From assembly GCF_009720775.1 (NCBI RefSeq), contig NZ_WNKW01000003.1, positions 188,028-252,027 of the forward strand: a stretch of 64,000 nt of DNA, read 5' to 3'. The stretch is from Pseudoduganella danionis (GTDB taxonomy: Bacteria; Pseudomonadota; Gammaproteobacteria; Burkholderiales; Burkholderiaceae_D). Below, one piece after another: positions 36,242 to 44,963 of this stretch (the stretch's first letter is position 1; every line of letters begins with the position of its first letter). Below the pieces are notes generated by a model. That model searched no databases. It was not told where the DNA came from and saw nothing but the letters and a program-made list of their open reading frames with translations. The position numbers and the translations under genes were made by a program.

Positions 36242-36753
36242 AGATGTTACGGTCCGGCCTGATCCGCTATTCGATGGCGCTGGCCCTGATGCTGGCGGCG
36301 GGCGCGGCGCCGGCGGCCGATCTGCTGCAGCTCAAGGCGGCGTTTATCTACCGCTTTGCCCAGCTGACCCAGTGGCCACCGCCACCGGCCCGCGAATTTA
36401 CCTATTGCGTGGCGGGTGACGCCGAATTGCAGGAAGCCTTGCGGGCGCTGACCCAGAATCTGGCCGGCGGCAGCCGCATCGTGGCGCTCAATGAGCCGCC
36501 GCGGGCCGGCCAGTGCCAGCTACTGGTGCTGGGCAATGGCGTGCGTGGTGACCTGCGCCGCTGGCTCGAGGCACTTGGCGACGAACCCGTGCTGGTGGTG
36601 GGGGAGAATCCTGAGTCTTTCCGTAACGGCGCCGTCATCGGGCTGGTGATGGAACCCAACGGGCTGGCCTTCCGCATCAACCAGACCGAGTCGCGCCGGC
36701 GCGGTCTGGCCATCAGCTACCAGATGCTGAAACTGGCGCGCGAAGTCAAATAG
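36238..36753 (+). CDS. yfiR: Periplasmic regulator YfiR (DUF4154)
   Basis: A 171-residue exported protein with a signal peptide ending at about GAAPAAD. The YfiR/DUF4154 pattern is clear: LLQLKAAFIYRFAQLTQWP, FTYCVAGD, CQLLVLG, PVLVVGENPESFRNGAVIGLVME, GLAFRINQTESRRRGLAISYQMLKLAREVK (each a family landmark). It has two Cys, at about residues 59 and 89. In Pseudomonas YfiR binds the periplasmic domain of YfiN and represses it until relieved by redox stress or YfiB. Here it closes an operon of cyclase, TonB receptor and YfiR, so release may be tied to the receptor. The convergent pilU stop is only 5 bases away. Confidence 0.92.
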   Translation: MKMLRSGLIRYSMALALMLAAGAAPAADLLQLKAAFIYRFAQLTQWPPPPAREFTYCVAGDAELQEALRALTQNLAGGSRIVALNEPPRAGQCQLLVLGNGVRGDLRRWLEALGDEPVLVVGENPESFRNGAVIGLVMEPNGLAFRINQTESRRRGLAISYQMLKLAREVK

Positions 36754-36758
36754 GCAGC

Positions 36759-37898
36759 CTAGCCGTTTAGCTGGAAACCGCTGAAGGAGGCCGCCGCTGG
36801 TGCTGCTTCTGCCGGGCTGGCCGTAGCTGTGCGGCTATCGGGGCCATTATTCAGTAACCACAACAGATTGGTGGCGGAATCCGCGTGGGCCAGTGCTTCG
36901 TCCTGGCTAATCAAGCCTTGCTGCAGCAGCTTGAGCAAAGCCTGTTCGAAAGTTTGCGAGCCCGGTGACAGGCTCTGTTCCATGGCATCGCGGATCTGCA
37001 CGATCTCGCCCTGTTCTATCAGTTCCGAAATGTGGCGGGTATTTAGCATCACTTCCACCGCGGCCGTGCGCTGGCCGCCGCTGGCCGATTGCAGCAGGCG
37101 CTGGCTGACGATGGCTTTCAGGGTCGAGGCCAGATCCTGCAGCAGGGCAGGGCGGTTCTCGATGGGGTAGAAGCTGAGGATGCGGTGCAGCGCATTGTAG
37201 GCATTGTTGGCATGCAGGGTGGCGATCACCAGATGGCCGGACTGGGCATACGCCAGGGCTGCCGCCATGGCTTCGCGGTCGCGGATCTCGCCGATCACGA
37301 TGCAGTCGGGCGCCTGCCGCATGGCGTTGCGCAGGGCGGTGGCAAAGTCGCTGGCATCGCTGCCGATTTCGCGCTGGTTGACGATGGATTTGCGGTTCTG
37401 GAACAGGTATTCGATCGGGTCTTCCAGCGTCAGGATATGGCCGCTGCGTTCGGCATTGCGCTGGTCCAGCATGGCGGCAATGGTGGTGGATTTGCCGGAG
37501 CCAGTGGCGCCCACCATCAGCAGCAGGCCGCGTTTTTCCATGATTAGCTGGGCCAGTATGGGGGGCAGGCGCAGCTCGGTCAGGCTAGATATGGCGGCGG
37601 GGATGTAGCGGAATACGGCGGAAATCTGGCCGCGCTGGCGGAAGGCGGAAAGGCGGAAGCGCCCCAGGCCGGGCGCGCTGATGCCGATGTTGAGCTCATT
37701 GCTGCGTGCCAGTTCGGCCAGTTGCTCCGGCGTGGCGATTTCGGCCAGCAGCGCATGGATGTTATCTGCACTCAGAGGCTGCTGGTTGACGGGAATCAGT
37801 TCACCATTGATCTTCAGGTGCACCGGCGTCTGCACGGCGAAAAACATATCCGAAGCCTTCTGCTCCTGCATTAGCTGGAACAAGCGCTGCATGGCCAT
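36759..37898 (-). CDS. pilU: Type IV pilus retraction ATPase PilU-like
   Basis: A 379-residue PilT/PilU hexameric ATPase that drives type IV pilus retraction from the cytoplasmic side of the inner membrane. It has the N-terminal PAS-like half (QKASDMFFAVQTPVHLKINGEL), Walker A GATGSGKST, the Asp box ILTLEDPIEYLF, Walker B DCIVIGEIRDREAM and the His box GHLVIATLHANNA. ALRNAMRQAPDC and MEKRGLLLMVG read more like PilU than PilT. The C-terminal 40 residues are Ala-rich. The gene follows dapD on the same strand, but an intrinsic terminator lies between them. No pilT or other pil gene is present in the window. Confidence 0.9.
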   Translation of the reverse strand: MAMQRLFQLMQEQKASDMFFAVQTPVHLKINGELIPVNQQPLSADNIHALLAEIATPEQLAELARSNELNIGISAPGLGRFRLSAFRQRGQISAVFRYIPAAISSLTELRLPPILAQLIMEKRGLLLMVGATGSGKSTTIAAMLDQRNAERSGHILTLEDPIEYLFQNRKSIVNQREIGSDASDFATALRNAMRQAPDCIVIGEIRDREAMAAALAYAQSGHLVIATLHANNAYNALHRILSFYPIENRPALLQDLASTLKAIVSQRLLQSASGGQRTAAVEVMLNTRHISELIEQGEIVQIRDAMEQSLSPGSQTFEQALLKLLQQGLISQDEALAHADSATNLLWLLNNGPDSRTATASPAEAAPAAASFSGFQLNG

Positions 37899-37913
37899 TA
37901 CCGTCTCCCTGCA

Positions 37914-37942
37914 AAAAAAAAAGCGGGGATCAGATCCCCGCT
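37914..37942 (-). terminator. Intrinsic terminator between dapD and pilU
   Basis: On the minus strand AGCGGGGAT-CTG-ATCCCCGCT forms a perfect 9-bp stem followed by a run of about nine T (37914-37922). It begins 14 bases after the dapD stop and its U-run ends only 15 bases before the pilU ATG. It is the clearest rho-independent terminator in the window. Confidence 0.93.
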
Positions 37943-37955
37943 GTAGCGCGCTGGC

Positions 37956-38783
37956 TTAGATACCGCGCAGCAGTTCGTTGATGCCGGTCTTGGCGCGAGT
38001 CTTGGCATCCACGCGTTTGACGATCACGGCGCAGTACAGCGAGTACTTGCCGTCGTCCGAAGGCAGGCTGCCCGATACCACTACCGAGCCGGCTGGCACG
38101 CGGCCGTAGCTCACTTCGCCGGTAGCGCGGTCGTAGATCTTGGTCGACTGGCCGATGTACACGCCCATCGAGATCACCGAGTTCTCTTCCACGATCACGC
38201 CTTCGACGATTTCCGAACGGGCGCCGATGAAGCAGTTGTCTTCGATGATGGTCGGATTGGCCTGCATCGGCTCGAGCACGCCACCGATGCCGACGCCGCC
38301 GGACAGGTGCACGTTCTTGCCGATCTGGGCGCAGGAACCCACGGTGGCCCAGGTGTCGATCATGGCGCCTTCATCGACGTAGGCGCCGATGTTGACGTAG
38401 GAAGGCATCAGCACCACGTTCTTGGCGATGAAGGAGCCGCGGCGTGCCACGGCAGGCGGCACTACGCGGAAACCGCCTTTGGCGAAATCTTCCGGCGTGT
38501 AGTTGGCGAACTTGGTCGGCACTTTGTCGTAGAACTGCATGGTGCCGTCCGATGGCATGGCCACGTTGTTCTCGAGGCGGAACGACAGCAGCACGGCTTT
38601 CTTGACCCACTGGTTGACCACCCAGTCAGCGCCGGTTTTTTCGGCGACGCGGATGGTGCCGGCGTCCAGACCGGCGATCACGTGCGACACGGCGTCACGC
38701 AGCTCGGCGCTGCCATTGGCCGGGTTGATGTTGGCGCGGTCTTCCCATGCCTGGTCGATGATTTGCTGGAGTTGTTGGCTCAT
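37956..38783 (-). CDS. dapD: Tetrahydrodipicolinate N-succinyltransferase
   Basis: A 275-residue trimeric acyltransferase that succinylates tetrahydrodipicolinate in lysine and peptidoglycan precursor synthesis. The N-terminal helical domain ([19 protein letters not shown]) leads into a left-handed beta helix of hexapeptide repeats with [38 protein letters not shown] and [22 protein letters not shown] (in pieces). The C-terminus [26 protein letters not shown] is family-typical. It follows dapC by 11 bases, forming a dapC-dapD pair, and ends at a strong terminator. Confidence 0.97.
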   Translation of the reverse strand: MSQQLQQIIDQAWEDRANINPANGSAELRDAVSHVIAGLDAGTIRVAEKTGADWVVNQWVKKAVLLSFRLENNVAMPSDGTMQFYDKVPTKFANYTPEDFAKGGFRVVPPAVARRGSFIAKNVVLMPSYVNIGAYVDEGAMIDTWATVGSCAQIGKNVHLSGGVGIGGVLEPMQANPTIIEDNCFIGARSEIVEGVIVEENSVISMGVYIGQSTKIYDRATGEVSYGRVPAGSVVVSGSLPSDDGKYSLYCAVIVKRVDAKTRAKTGINELLRGI

Positions 38784-38794
38784 GATGTGCGGTC

Positions 38795-40009
38795 TTATTG
38801 AGTGAGGGATTTACAGAATTGAACGATGCGCTGGGCAGCTTCCAGGCCTTCTTCCGTTTCGGCGACCAGCGCCATGCGGATGCGGTTACGGCCCGGATTG
38901 ATGCCGTGGGCATCGCGCGCCAGATAGCTGCCCGGCAGTACCGTGACATTATATTCGGCGTACAGACGCTGGGCGAATTCGGTGTCGCTCAGGCCCGTCT
39001 GGCTGACATCGGCCCACAGGTAGAAGCCGGCGTCCGGCAGTTCCACCTGCAGATGCGGCTGCAGCAGCGGGGTGATGGCGGCGAACTTCGCCCGGTATTT
39101 TTCGCGGTTCTGTTCGACGTGGGTTTCGTCGTTCCAGGCCGCGACAGACGCAGCTTGCACGGCGGGGCTCATGGCGCCGCCGTGATAGGTGCGGTACAAC
39201 AGGAATTTTTTCAGCACTTCGGCGTCGCCCGCCACAAAGCCCGAGCGCATGCCCGGCACATTCGAGCGCTTGGACAGGCTGGAGAACACTACCAGCCGGG
39301 CATACGGACGCTCGACCGTGGACAGGCCCAGCATGTGGGCTGCCTGCATGGCGCCCAGCGGCGCTGCGCTGCCGTGGTAGATCTCGGAATAGCATTCGTC
39401 GGCGGCGATGATGAAGTTGTAGCGCTCGGACAGCGCGAACAGGTTTTCCCAGTCCGTCAGGCTGAGCACCGCGCCGGTCGGATTGCCGGGTGAGCACAGG
39501 AACAGCAGCGCCACGCGCTGCCAGACTTCGGCCGGAATGCTGTCGTAATCGCAGCCGAAGTTGCGGCTCGGGTCGGAATTCACGAAGTAGGGCTCGGCGC
39601 CGGCCAGATAGGCCGCGCCTTCGTAGATCTGGTAGAACGGATTCGGGCTCACCACCAGCGATTTGGCGGCCGGATCGACCACGGTCTGGGTCAGGGCAAA
39701 CAGCGCTTCGCGCGAGCCGTTGACAGGCAGCACCTGGGTGGCCGGGTTCAGCTTAGGAATGCCGTAGCGGCGCTCCAGCCAGCCGGCGATGGCGCCGCGC
39801 AGCGCGTCCGAGCCCACCGTGGTGGGGTAGTTGGCCAGACCATCGATATGGTCGATCAGGGCTTGCTGGATGAATTTGGGGGTGGGGTGCTTGGGTTCGC
39901 CCATGCCCAGACTGATGGCGCTATAGTGCGGATTAGGGCTGACCTGCGAGAATAACTGGCGCAGCTTTTCGAACGGATAGGATTGCAGCTTGTCGAGATG
40001 TGGGTTCAC
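38795..40009 (-). CDS. dapC: Succinyldiaminopimelate transaminase
   Basis: A 404-residue class I/II PLP aminotransferase catalysing the step between DapD and DapE. The N-terminus [19 protein letters not shown] and [14 protein letters not shown] match betaproteobacterial DapC. The PLP Lys lies in [20 protein letters not shown], the substrate Arg region in [10 protein letters not shown], and the Asp/Tyr pair in [12 protein letters not shown]. It is 11 bases from dapD in the same operon. The 184-base region upstream is divergent to a DUF4153 membrane-protein gene and should hold the dapCD promoter. Confidence 0.95.
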   Translation of the reverse strand: MNPHLDKLQSYPFEKLRQLFSQVSPNPHYSAISLGMGEPKHPTPKFIQQALIDHIDGLANYPTTVGSDALRGAIAGWLERRYGIPKLNPATQVLPVNGSREALFALTQTVVDPAAKSLVVSPNPFYQIYEGAAYLAGAEPYFVNSDPSRNFGCDYDSIPAEVWQRVALLFLCSPGNPTGAVLSLTDWENLFALSERYNFIIAADECYSEIYHGSAAPLGAMQAAHMLGLSTVERPYARLVVFSSLSKRSNVPGMRSGFVAGDAEVLKKFLLYRTYHGGAMSPAVQAASVAAWNDETHVEQNREKYRAKFAAITPLLQPHLQVELPDAGFYLWADVSQTGLSDTEFAQRLYAEYNVTVLPGSYLARDAHGINPGRNRIRMALVAETEEGLEAAQRIVQFCKSLTQ

Positions 40010-40193
40010 GTGACGGACCAGAGGCGGATCGTTGTAAAAAGAGCAGTATGCATAACAGCAGGACAGGCATTATAGCGTCTATGGCGCCAGCGCAGCGGCT
40101 GCTGTGTCTATCATGCCAAATAATAAACATCGGACGACTGCCGGTCCGGCAGCTATGCCATACTGCCGGCTATCGCGATCAGGAAGGATGAGC

Positions 40194-42065
40194 ATGGAGC
40201 AGGATGAATTGCTACCGTCGGCGCAGGTGAGCACCCGGGTGATGGGCTTGCGCCTGCTGACAGGGCTGGTGCAGGGCGCTTTGCTGTACTGGATCTACCG
40301 TTCGGCCCAGCAGGGCGGCTGGCTGGCCAGCACGCCGGCCGTGATGGCGCCGTTGCTGATGGCAGGGCTGCTGCTGCCGGCCATGCTGATTTCGGCCATG
40401 GGCTATATGGCACCGAAAAAGCTGGGGCTATGGATGTTGCTGGCGGCCGGCGCGGTGCTGGCCATCGCCTTGCATGCCGTGCAGCGTGACGCGGGCCTGC
40501 AACTGCCGTCTGGGCCGGGCGGCAATCCGGCATGGCGCGTACTGGCCGGCCCCGTACTGCCTTGCGGCGCCGTGTTCCTGTTCATTGCCCATACACTGGT
40601 GCTGGCCGGCGCGCTGGACCAGCGCCGTATCGCCAGCTATGACCGCTATTTCGATCTGTCGTGGAAGCTGGTGGTGCAACTGCTGTTCTCGGCCGTGTTT
40701 GTCGGTGCGCTGTGGCTGGTGCTGCTGATGGGCAGTGGCCTGTTCGCCATGGTCAAGCTGGACTTCTTCAAGAAAATGCTGACGGAAGCCTGGTTCAACG
40801 TGCCGGTGATCTGTTTTGCCTGGTCCTGCGCCATGCATATCACCGACGTGCGGCCAGCCATCGTGCACGGCATCCGCAGCCTGCTGCTGGTGCTGCTGTC
40901 ATGGCTGCTGTTAGTCGCCGCCGTGATCATCACTGGCTTTCTGTGTACTTTGCCGTTCACGGGGCTGGACGCGCTGTGGAGCACGGGCCATGCCACGGCC
41001 TTGTTGCTGGCGGCCGACGCCGTACTGATCGTGCTGATAAATGCGGCCTTCCAGAATGGCCATGTGAAGGCCGCGCTGGCCGTGCGCGTAAGTGCGCGCG
41101 TAGCAGCGCTGCTGATCCTGCCGCTGACAGCCATCGCCGTGTATGCGCTGGGCTTGCGCGTGCACGACTATGGCTGGACTTCGGACCGGGTGATTGCGGC
41201 CGCGGCACTGGTGGTGGCCAGCTGCTATGCCTTCGGCTATGCGTGGGCGGCGCAGCGCTATGAAAGCTGGCTGGTGCCGATCGCCATCGTCAATGTGGCG
41301 ACATCGATGGTGGTGCTGGCCGTGCTGATGGCGCTGCTGACGCCGATAGCTGATCCGGCCCGGCTGTCGGTCAACAACCAGATGGCGCGGCTGGCCAAGG
41401 GCAAGACCAAGCCGGCCCTGTTCGATTTCCATTATCTGCGCTTCGAAGGGCAGCGCTATGGCCAGCAGGCGCTGGAACAGCTGGCGCAGCAAAGCAGCGG
41501 CCCGGAAGCACCCTGGATACGCGAGCAGGCCAGCAAGGCGCTGAAGGAAGTCCAGCCCTGGGCGCCGGCCAGGCCGGGCACGCTGGTCTCCGTGCGCGAC
41601 AATCTGACTCTGTGGCCGCAGGGTGCACGCCTGCCGGACAGTTTTGCCGCCCAGCGCTGGCAGGGGCGTGATGGTTCGGTGCCCGGCTGCCTGACCATGG
41701 CGGGGATGAAATGCGATGCGCTGATACTCGATATGGATGGCGATGGCCAGCCGGAAGTGCTGCTGTTTAGCGGCGCAGGTTATCCGGGGCCGGCCCTGTA
41801 CCGGCGCGACAGCGACGGCGAATGGAGTTTGCATGGGCGGCTGGCCTTGCAGGGCAGTGCTTGTCCGGCCTTGGTGGAAAGGCTGAAACTGGGCCAGTTC
41901 CAGTTGGTGGCACCGCCTATCAGGGCGCTGCAGTTGGGCGCACAGGTGCTGCAGTTCCAGAGCGCCTTCGATCAGGACGATTGCAGGGCGTTGACGCCGG
42001 CCAGTGCGGCGGCGCAGGCTTCTGCATCAGCCCCCGTCGCAGTGCCGGCTGCGCCATCGCGTTAG
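40194..42065 (+). CDS. DUF4153 polytopic membrane protein
   Basis: A 623-residue protein with about twelve hydrophobic segments in the first 420 residues, matching the DUF4153 family of unknown function (for example SYDRYFDLSWKLVVQLLFSAVFVGALW and WFNVPVICFAWSCAMHITD, in pieces). The last 200 residues are soluble: a helical part (VNNQMARLAKGKTKPALFDFHYLRFEGQRYG in pieces), then a beta region with DMDGDGQPEVLLF, which looks like a Ca-binding FG-GAP-type loop. The ATG at 40194 is preferred since AGGAAGG ends 6 bases before it; the ATG at 40188 directly abuts that site. The stop overlaps the convergent M19 dipeptidase stop by 2 bases. Confidence 0.82.
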   Translation: MEQDELLPSAQVSTRVMGLRLLTGLVQGALLYWIYRSAQQGGWLASTPAVMAPLLMAGLLLPAMLISAMGYMAPKKLGLWMLLAAGAVLAIALHAVQRDAGLQLPSGPGGNPAWRVLAGPVLPCGAVFLFIAHTLVLAGALDQRRIASYDRYFDLSWKLVVQLLFSAVFVGALWLVLLMGSGLFAMVKLDFFKKMLTEAWFNVPVICFAWSCAMHITDVRPAIVHGIRSLLLVLLSWLLLVAAVIITGFLCTLPFTGLDALWSTGHATALLLAADAVLIVLINAAFQNGHVKAALAVRVSARVAALLILPLTAIAVYALGLRVHDYGWTSDRVIAAAALVVASCYAFGYAWAAQRYESWLVPIAIVNVATSMVVLAVLMALLTPIADPARLSVNNQMARLAKGKTKPALFDFHYLRFEGQRYGQQALEQLAQQSSGPEAPWIREQASKALKEVQPWAPARPGTLVSVRDNLTLWPQGARLPDSFAAQRWQGRDGSVPGCLTMAGMKCDALILDMDGDGQPEVLLFSGAGYPGPALYRRDSDGEWSLHGRLALQGSACPALVERLKLGQFQLVAPPIRALQLGAQVLQFQSAFDQDDCRALTPASAAAQASASAPVAVPAAPSR

Positions 42066-43033
42066 GGGGCGGCGCTCCAGACCTGTTGGGCTACGCGCAT
42101 CATGTTGCGGCCCAAGACCAGTTCCGCTTCGCTCTCGCTCAGGCCCACTTTGCGCAAGGCGGCCGGTAGCTGGCGCCATACTTCTGGCGGGGTGAAGGTA
42201 GGCGCGCGCTCGGCGCTGTAGCCGGCCGAAGCAGGCCACCAGTAGGATGGATCGAAGTCGCCGGGTGGCGTATCGTCCAGTTCCGGCTGGGTAAAGCAGA
42301 TATCGAGGCCGATGCCGGCGTGCGAGACGCCCACCAGATCGGCCACATAGGCCACATGGCGCGCCACGTCGTCGGCCGTGGGATGTTCCTGGCCGAGGAA
42401 CCACGACAGGCCGGACACGCAGACCACGCCGCCCGTTGCTGCGCAGGCGCGAATCTGCTCATCGGTGATGTTGCGGCCGTGCGGTACCAGCGTGTAGGGA
42501 TTGGCGTGGCTGAAGATGACAGGCTGCGACGAGGCCGACATGATATCGAGGCTGCACAGCCGGCCCGTATGCGCACAGTCCATCAGGATGCCGGCATCGT
42601 TGACGGCGGCCACCATGCTGTGACCGAGCGGGGTGAGGCCGCGCGGCAGGTCGTGGCAGCCATCGGCCACGCTGTTGTTGCGGTTGTAGGCGAAGTGGAT
42701 CTGGCGCACGCCCAGCCGGGCGTAGAGCGGTATCATTTCCGGCTGCTCCAGCAGCGGCAGCGCACCTTCCAGATCGAAGCTGATGGCGATCTTGCCGTCG
42801 GCAGCAGCCTGAATGATGTCGTCCACACTGGCCACCAGCGCATAGCGGTCCGGGTTGGCGGCGATGGTGGCGCGGTAACCGGCGATGACGGACATGATCT
42901 GCGTGAGCGGGTTCATGTCGGCGCCCACGTTGAGCGACACATAATTGACGCCCGCAGCATGCAGCCGCTGTACTGGCGTAAAATCAGCCTGCGGGTGCTG
43001 TGGCAGGCAGGCGTGGGCATCCCAGTTGATCAT
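42062..43033 (-). CDS. M19 membrane-dipeptidase-family hydrolase
   Basis: A 323-residue protein of the renal dipeptidase (M19) family, which are zinc-dependent TIM-barrel dipeptidases. It shows the family Glu in AISFDLEGALPL, VRQIHFAYNRNNSVADGC, MDCAHTGR with a metal His, PVIFSHANPYTLVPHGRN with the second His, GIGLDICF near the C-terminus and LVLGRNMMRVAQQVW at the end. No signal peptide is visible. The first metal motif is unusual: characterised members have HxD, but here the sequence is WDAHACLP, so the Asp is replaced by Cys. Whether the beta-metal still binds is uncertain. It is divergent from rhlE. Confidence 0.85.
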   Translation of the reverse strand: MINWDAHACLPQHPQADFTPVQRLHAAGVNYVSLNVGADMNPLTQIMSVIAGYRATIAANPDRYALVASVDDIIQAAADGKIAISFDLEGALPLLEQPEMIPLYARLGVRQIHFAYNRNNSVADGCHDLPRGLTPLGHSMVAAVNDAGILMDCAHTGRLCSLDIMSASSQPVIFSHANPYTLVPHGRNITDEQIRACAATGGVVCVSGLSWFLGQEHPTADDVARHVAYVADLVGVSHAGIGLDICFTQPELDDTPPGDFDPSYWWPASAGYSAERAPTFTPPEVWRQLPAALRKVGLSESEAELVLGRNMMRVAQQVWSAAP

Positions 43034-43183
43034 ATTTGTCCGCTTATTCTAAAACCCTATGTTCCCACGAATGCGGGGCCAGGGCAAATCAGGCTGCAGT
43101 CGAGCTGGTGACATGCTTTATACTTGCGCAGTATTCACCGAAATCCCCCTTTTTGCCCACTTACTGTACACCCTAAGGCCAAC

Positions 43184-44446
43184 ATGTCTTTCTCTTCACT
43201 GGGCCTGGTTCCCCCGCTCGTCAACGCCGTTACCGAAATCGGTTATCAGCACCCCACCGCGATCCAGCGCGCTGCCATACCCGTGATCCTGCGCGGCGGC
43301 GATGTGCTCGGTGCAGCGCAGACCGGCTCCGGCAAGACGGCAGCGTTTGCGCTGCCGCTGCTGCAGTCGCTGCTGGACAACCGCAGCGGCCCACGCCAGT
43401 TGCACGGGCTGGTGCTGGTACCGACGCGCGAGCTGGCGGTGCAGGTGGGCGAATCGATCCGCAAGCTGGTGGCGCACCTGCCCATGCAGATCAAGGTCGC
43501 CATCGTGTTTGGCGGAGTGTCGATCAATCCGCAGATGATGGCCTTGCGCGGCGGTGCCGACATCGTGGTGGCCACGCCCGGACGCTTGCTTGATCTGATC
43601 GATCACAATGCCCTGAAAATCGGCCGCACCGCCATGTTCGTGCTGGACGAGGCGGACCGCTTGCTGGATCTGGGCTTTAGCGAAGAACTGAACCGCATCC
43701 TGTCGCTGTTGCCGCCGCAGCGGCAGAACCTGTTCTTCTCGGCCACTTTCCCGCCGCTGGTGCAGGCGCTGGCCGAACGCATGCTGCATCAGCCGCAGCG
43801 GGTGGAAGTGCTGTCCGAACCGGTCAGCAAGCCCGATATCGTGCAGCGCGCCATCATGGTTGATGTGGCGCGCCGTACTATGCTGCTTAAACATCTGATC
43901 AAGGAAAACCAGTGGAGCCGCGTGCTGGTTTTCGTCGCCACCAAATATGCGGCCGAGCATGTGGCGGATAAGCTCAACCGCAACGGCATCCGTGCCGCCG
44001 CCTTCCACGGCGAATTCAGTCAGGGTGCGCGCAGCGAAGTGCTGGCCGATTTCAAGGCTTGCCGTCTGCAGGTGATGGTGGCGACCGATGTGGCAGCGCG
44101 CGGCATCGATATCGCCCGCCTGCCGGCCGTGGTGAATTACGATCTGCCCCGTTCTGCCGTCGATTACACCCACCGCATCGGCCGCACCGGGCGTGCCGGC
44201 GAGAGCGGCGTGGCCATCAGCTTTGTCAGTGCAGAGACGGAACAGCATATGCGGCTGATCGAAAAGCGTCAGGAAGTGCGCCTTGAACGCGAGCAGGTGC
44301 GCGGCTTTGAGCCAGTGGAAACCGTGCCGCCGCCAGCCGCGAATTCGGTGACGGATACGGTGAACGGCGGTATCAAGGGCAAGCGCAAGAGCAAGAAGGA
44401 CAAGCTGCGCGAGGCGGCTGCGCTGGCGGCCAGCCAGCAACGCTGA
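43184..44446 (+). CDS. rhlE: DEAD-box RNA helicase RhlE
   Basis: A 420-residue ATP-dependent RNA helicase. Motifs in order: Q motif (SFSSLGLVPPL and TAIQRAAIP), I AQTGSGKT, Ia PTRELAVQ, II VLDEADRLLD, III FFSATFP, IV VLVFVATK, V ATDVAARGIDI and VI HRIGRTGRAG. The C-terminal tail is short and basic (IKGKRKSKKDKLREAA), typical of RhlE. The start at 43184 (NMSFSSLG) follows TAAGG by 8 bases; upstream in-frame codons would add a non-conserved extension. RhlE helps in ribosome assembly and RNA turnover. The 150-base leader between it and the M19 gene may be regulatory, but I see no defined element. Confidence 0.95.
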   Translation: MSFSSLGLVPPLVNAVTEIGYQHPTAIQRAAIPVILRGGDVLGAAQTGSGKTAAFALPLLQSLLDNRSGPRQLHGLVLVPTRELAVQVGESIRKLVAHLPMQIKVAIVFGGVSINPQMMALRGGADIVVATPGRLLDLIDHNALKIGRTAMFVLDEADRLLDLGFSEELNRILSLLPPQRQNLFFSATFPPLVQALAERMLHQPQRVEVLSEPVSKPDIVQRAIMVDVARRTMLLKHLIKENQWSRVLVFVATKYAAEHVADKLNRNGIRAAAFHGEFSQGARSEVLADFKACRLQVMVATDVAARGIDIARLPAVVNYDLPRSAVDYTHRIGRTGRAGESGVAISFVSAETEQHMRLIEKRQEVRLEREQVRGFEPVETVPPPAANSVTDTVNGGIKGKRKSKKDKLREAAALAASQQR

Positions 44447-44480
44447 TACCGCGGTACCTGCGTAGCCGGTGGCGTAGCGC

Positions 44481-44834
44481 CTAGCCGCCTACACGCTTGG
44501 GCTGGTAGCCCTGTTTCTGCAGCGCGTCCATTACCCGTTCGCAGTGGTCGCCCTGAATTTCGATCACGCCATCCTTGACCGTGCCGCCCGAGCCGCAGGC
44601 GCTACGCAGCTGCTTGCCGAGCGCGCTCAGGGCATCTGCATCAAGCTCCATGCCTTTGACCAGCGTAACGGTCTTGCCGCCACGGCCTTTGCTTTCGCGC
44701 GACACTTTGATATTGCCATCGCCCTGAGGGCGGGCCTGGGCGGCGGCCTTGCAGCGGCACTGCGCGACAGGCTGGCTGCAAGCGGGACACATACGGCCGG
44801 TTTCGGTGGAGTAGACGAGGCGGGAACTATTCAT
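44481..44834 (-). CDS. yciH: SUI1/YciH-family translation factor
   Basis: A 117-residue eIF1-like protein. An N-terminal Cys cluster (MCPACSQPVAQCRC) could bind zinc. The SUI1 fold is seen in VSRESKGRGGKTVTLVKGMELDADALSALGKQLRSACGSGGTVKDGVIEIQGDH (in pieces), with the TVTLVKG and GGTVKDG motifs. YciH acts on translation initiation fidelity. It is convergent with rhlE and divergent from the M16 protease gene. Confidence 0.92.
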   Translation of the reverse strand: MNSSRLVYSTETGRMCPACSQPVAQCRCKAAAQARPQGDGNIKVSRESKGRGGKTVTLVKGMELDADALSALGKQLRSACGSGGTVKDGVIEIQGDHCERVMDALQKQGYQPKRVGG

Positions 44835-44963
44835 CGCCGCATTCTAGCAGAAGCCCTATTGTGATCCGGTGTAAGGTTTTCCCTTACATGCGATGACGAT
44901 TTCCTCCCAAGCGCGGCGTTTCAGTGTAAGGTAGGTCTTTCGCTTTTTCCGGATGCGTCAGGT

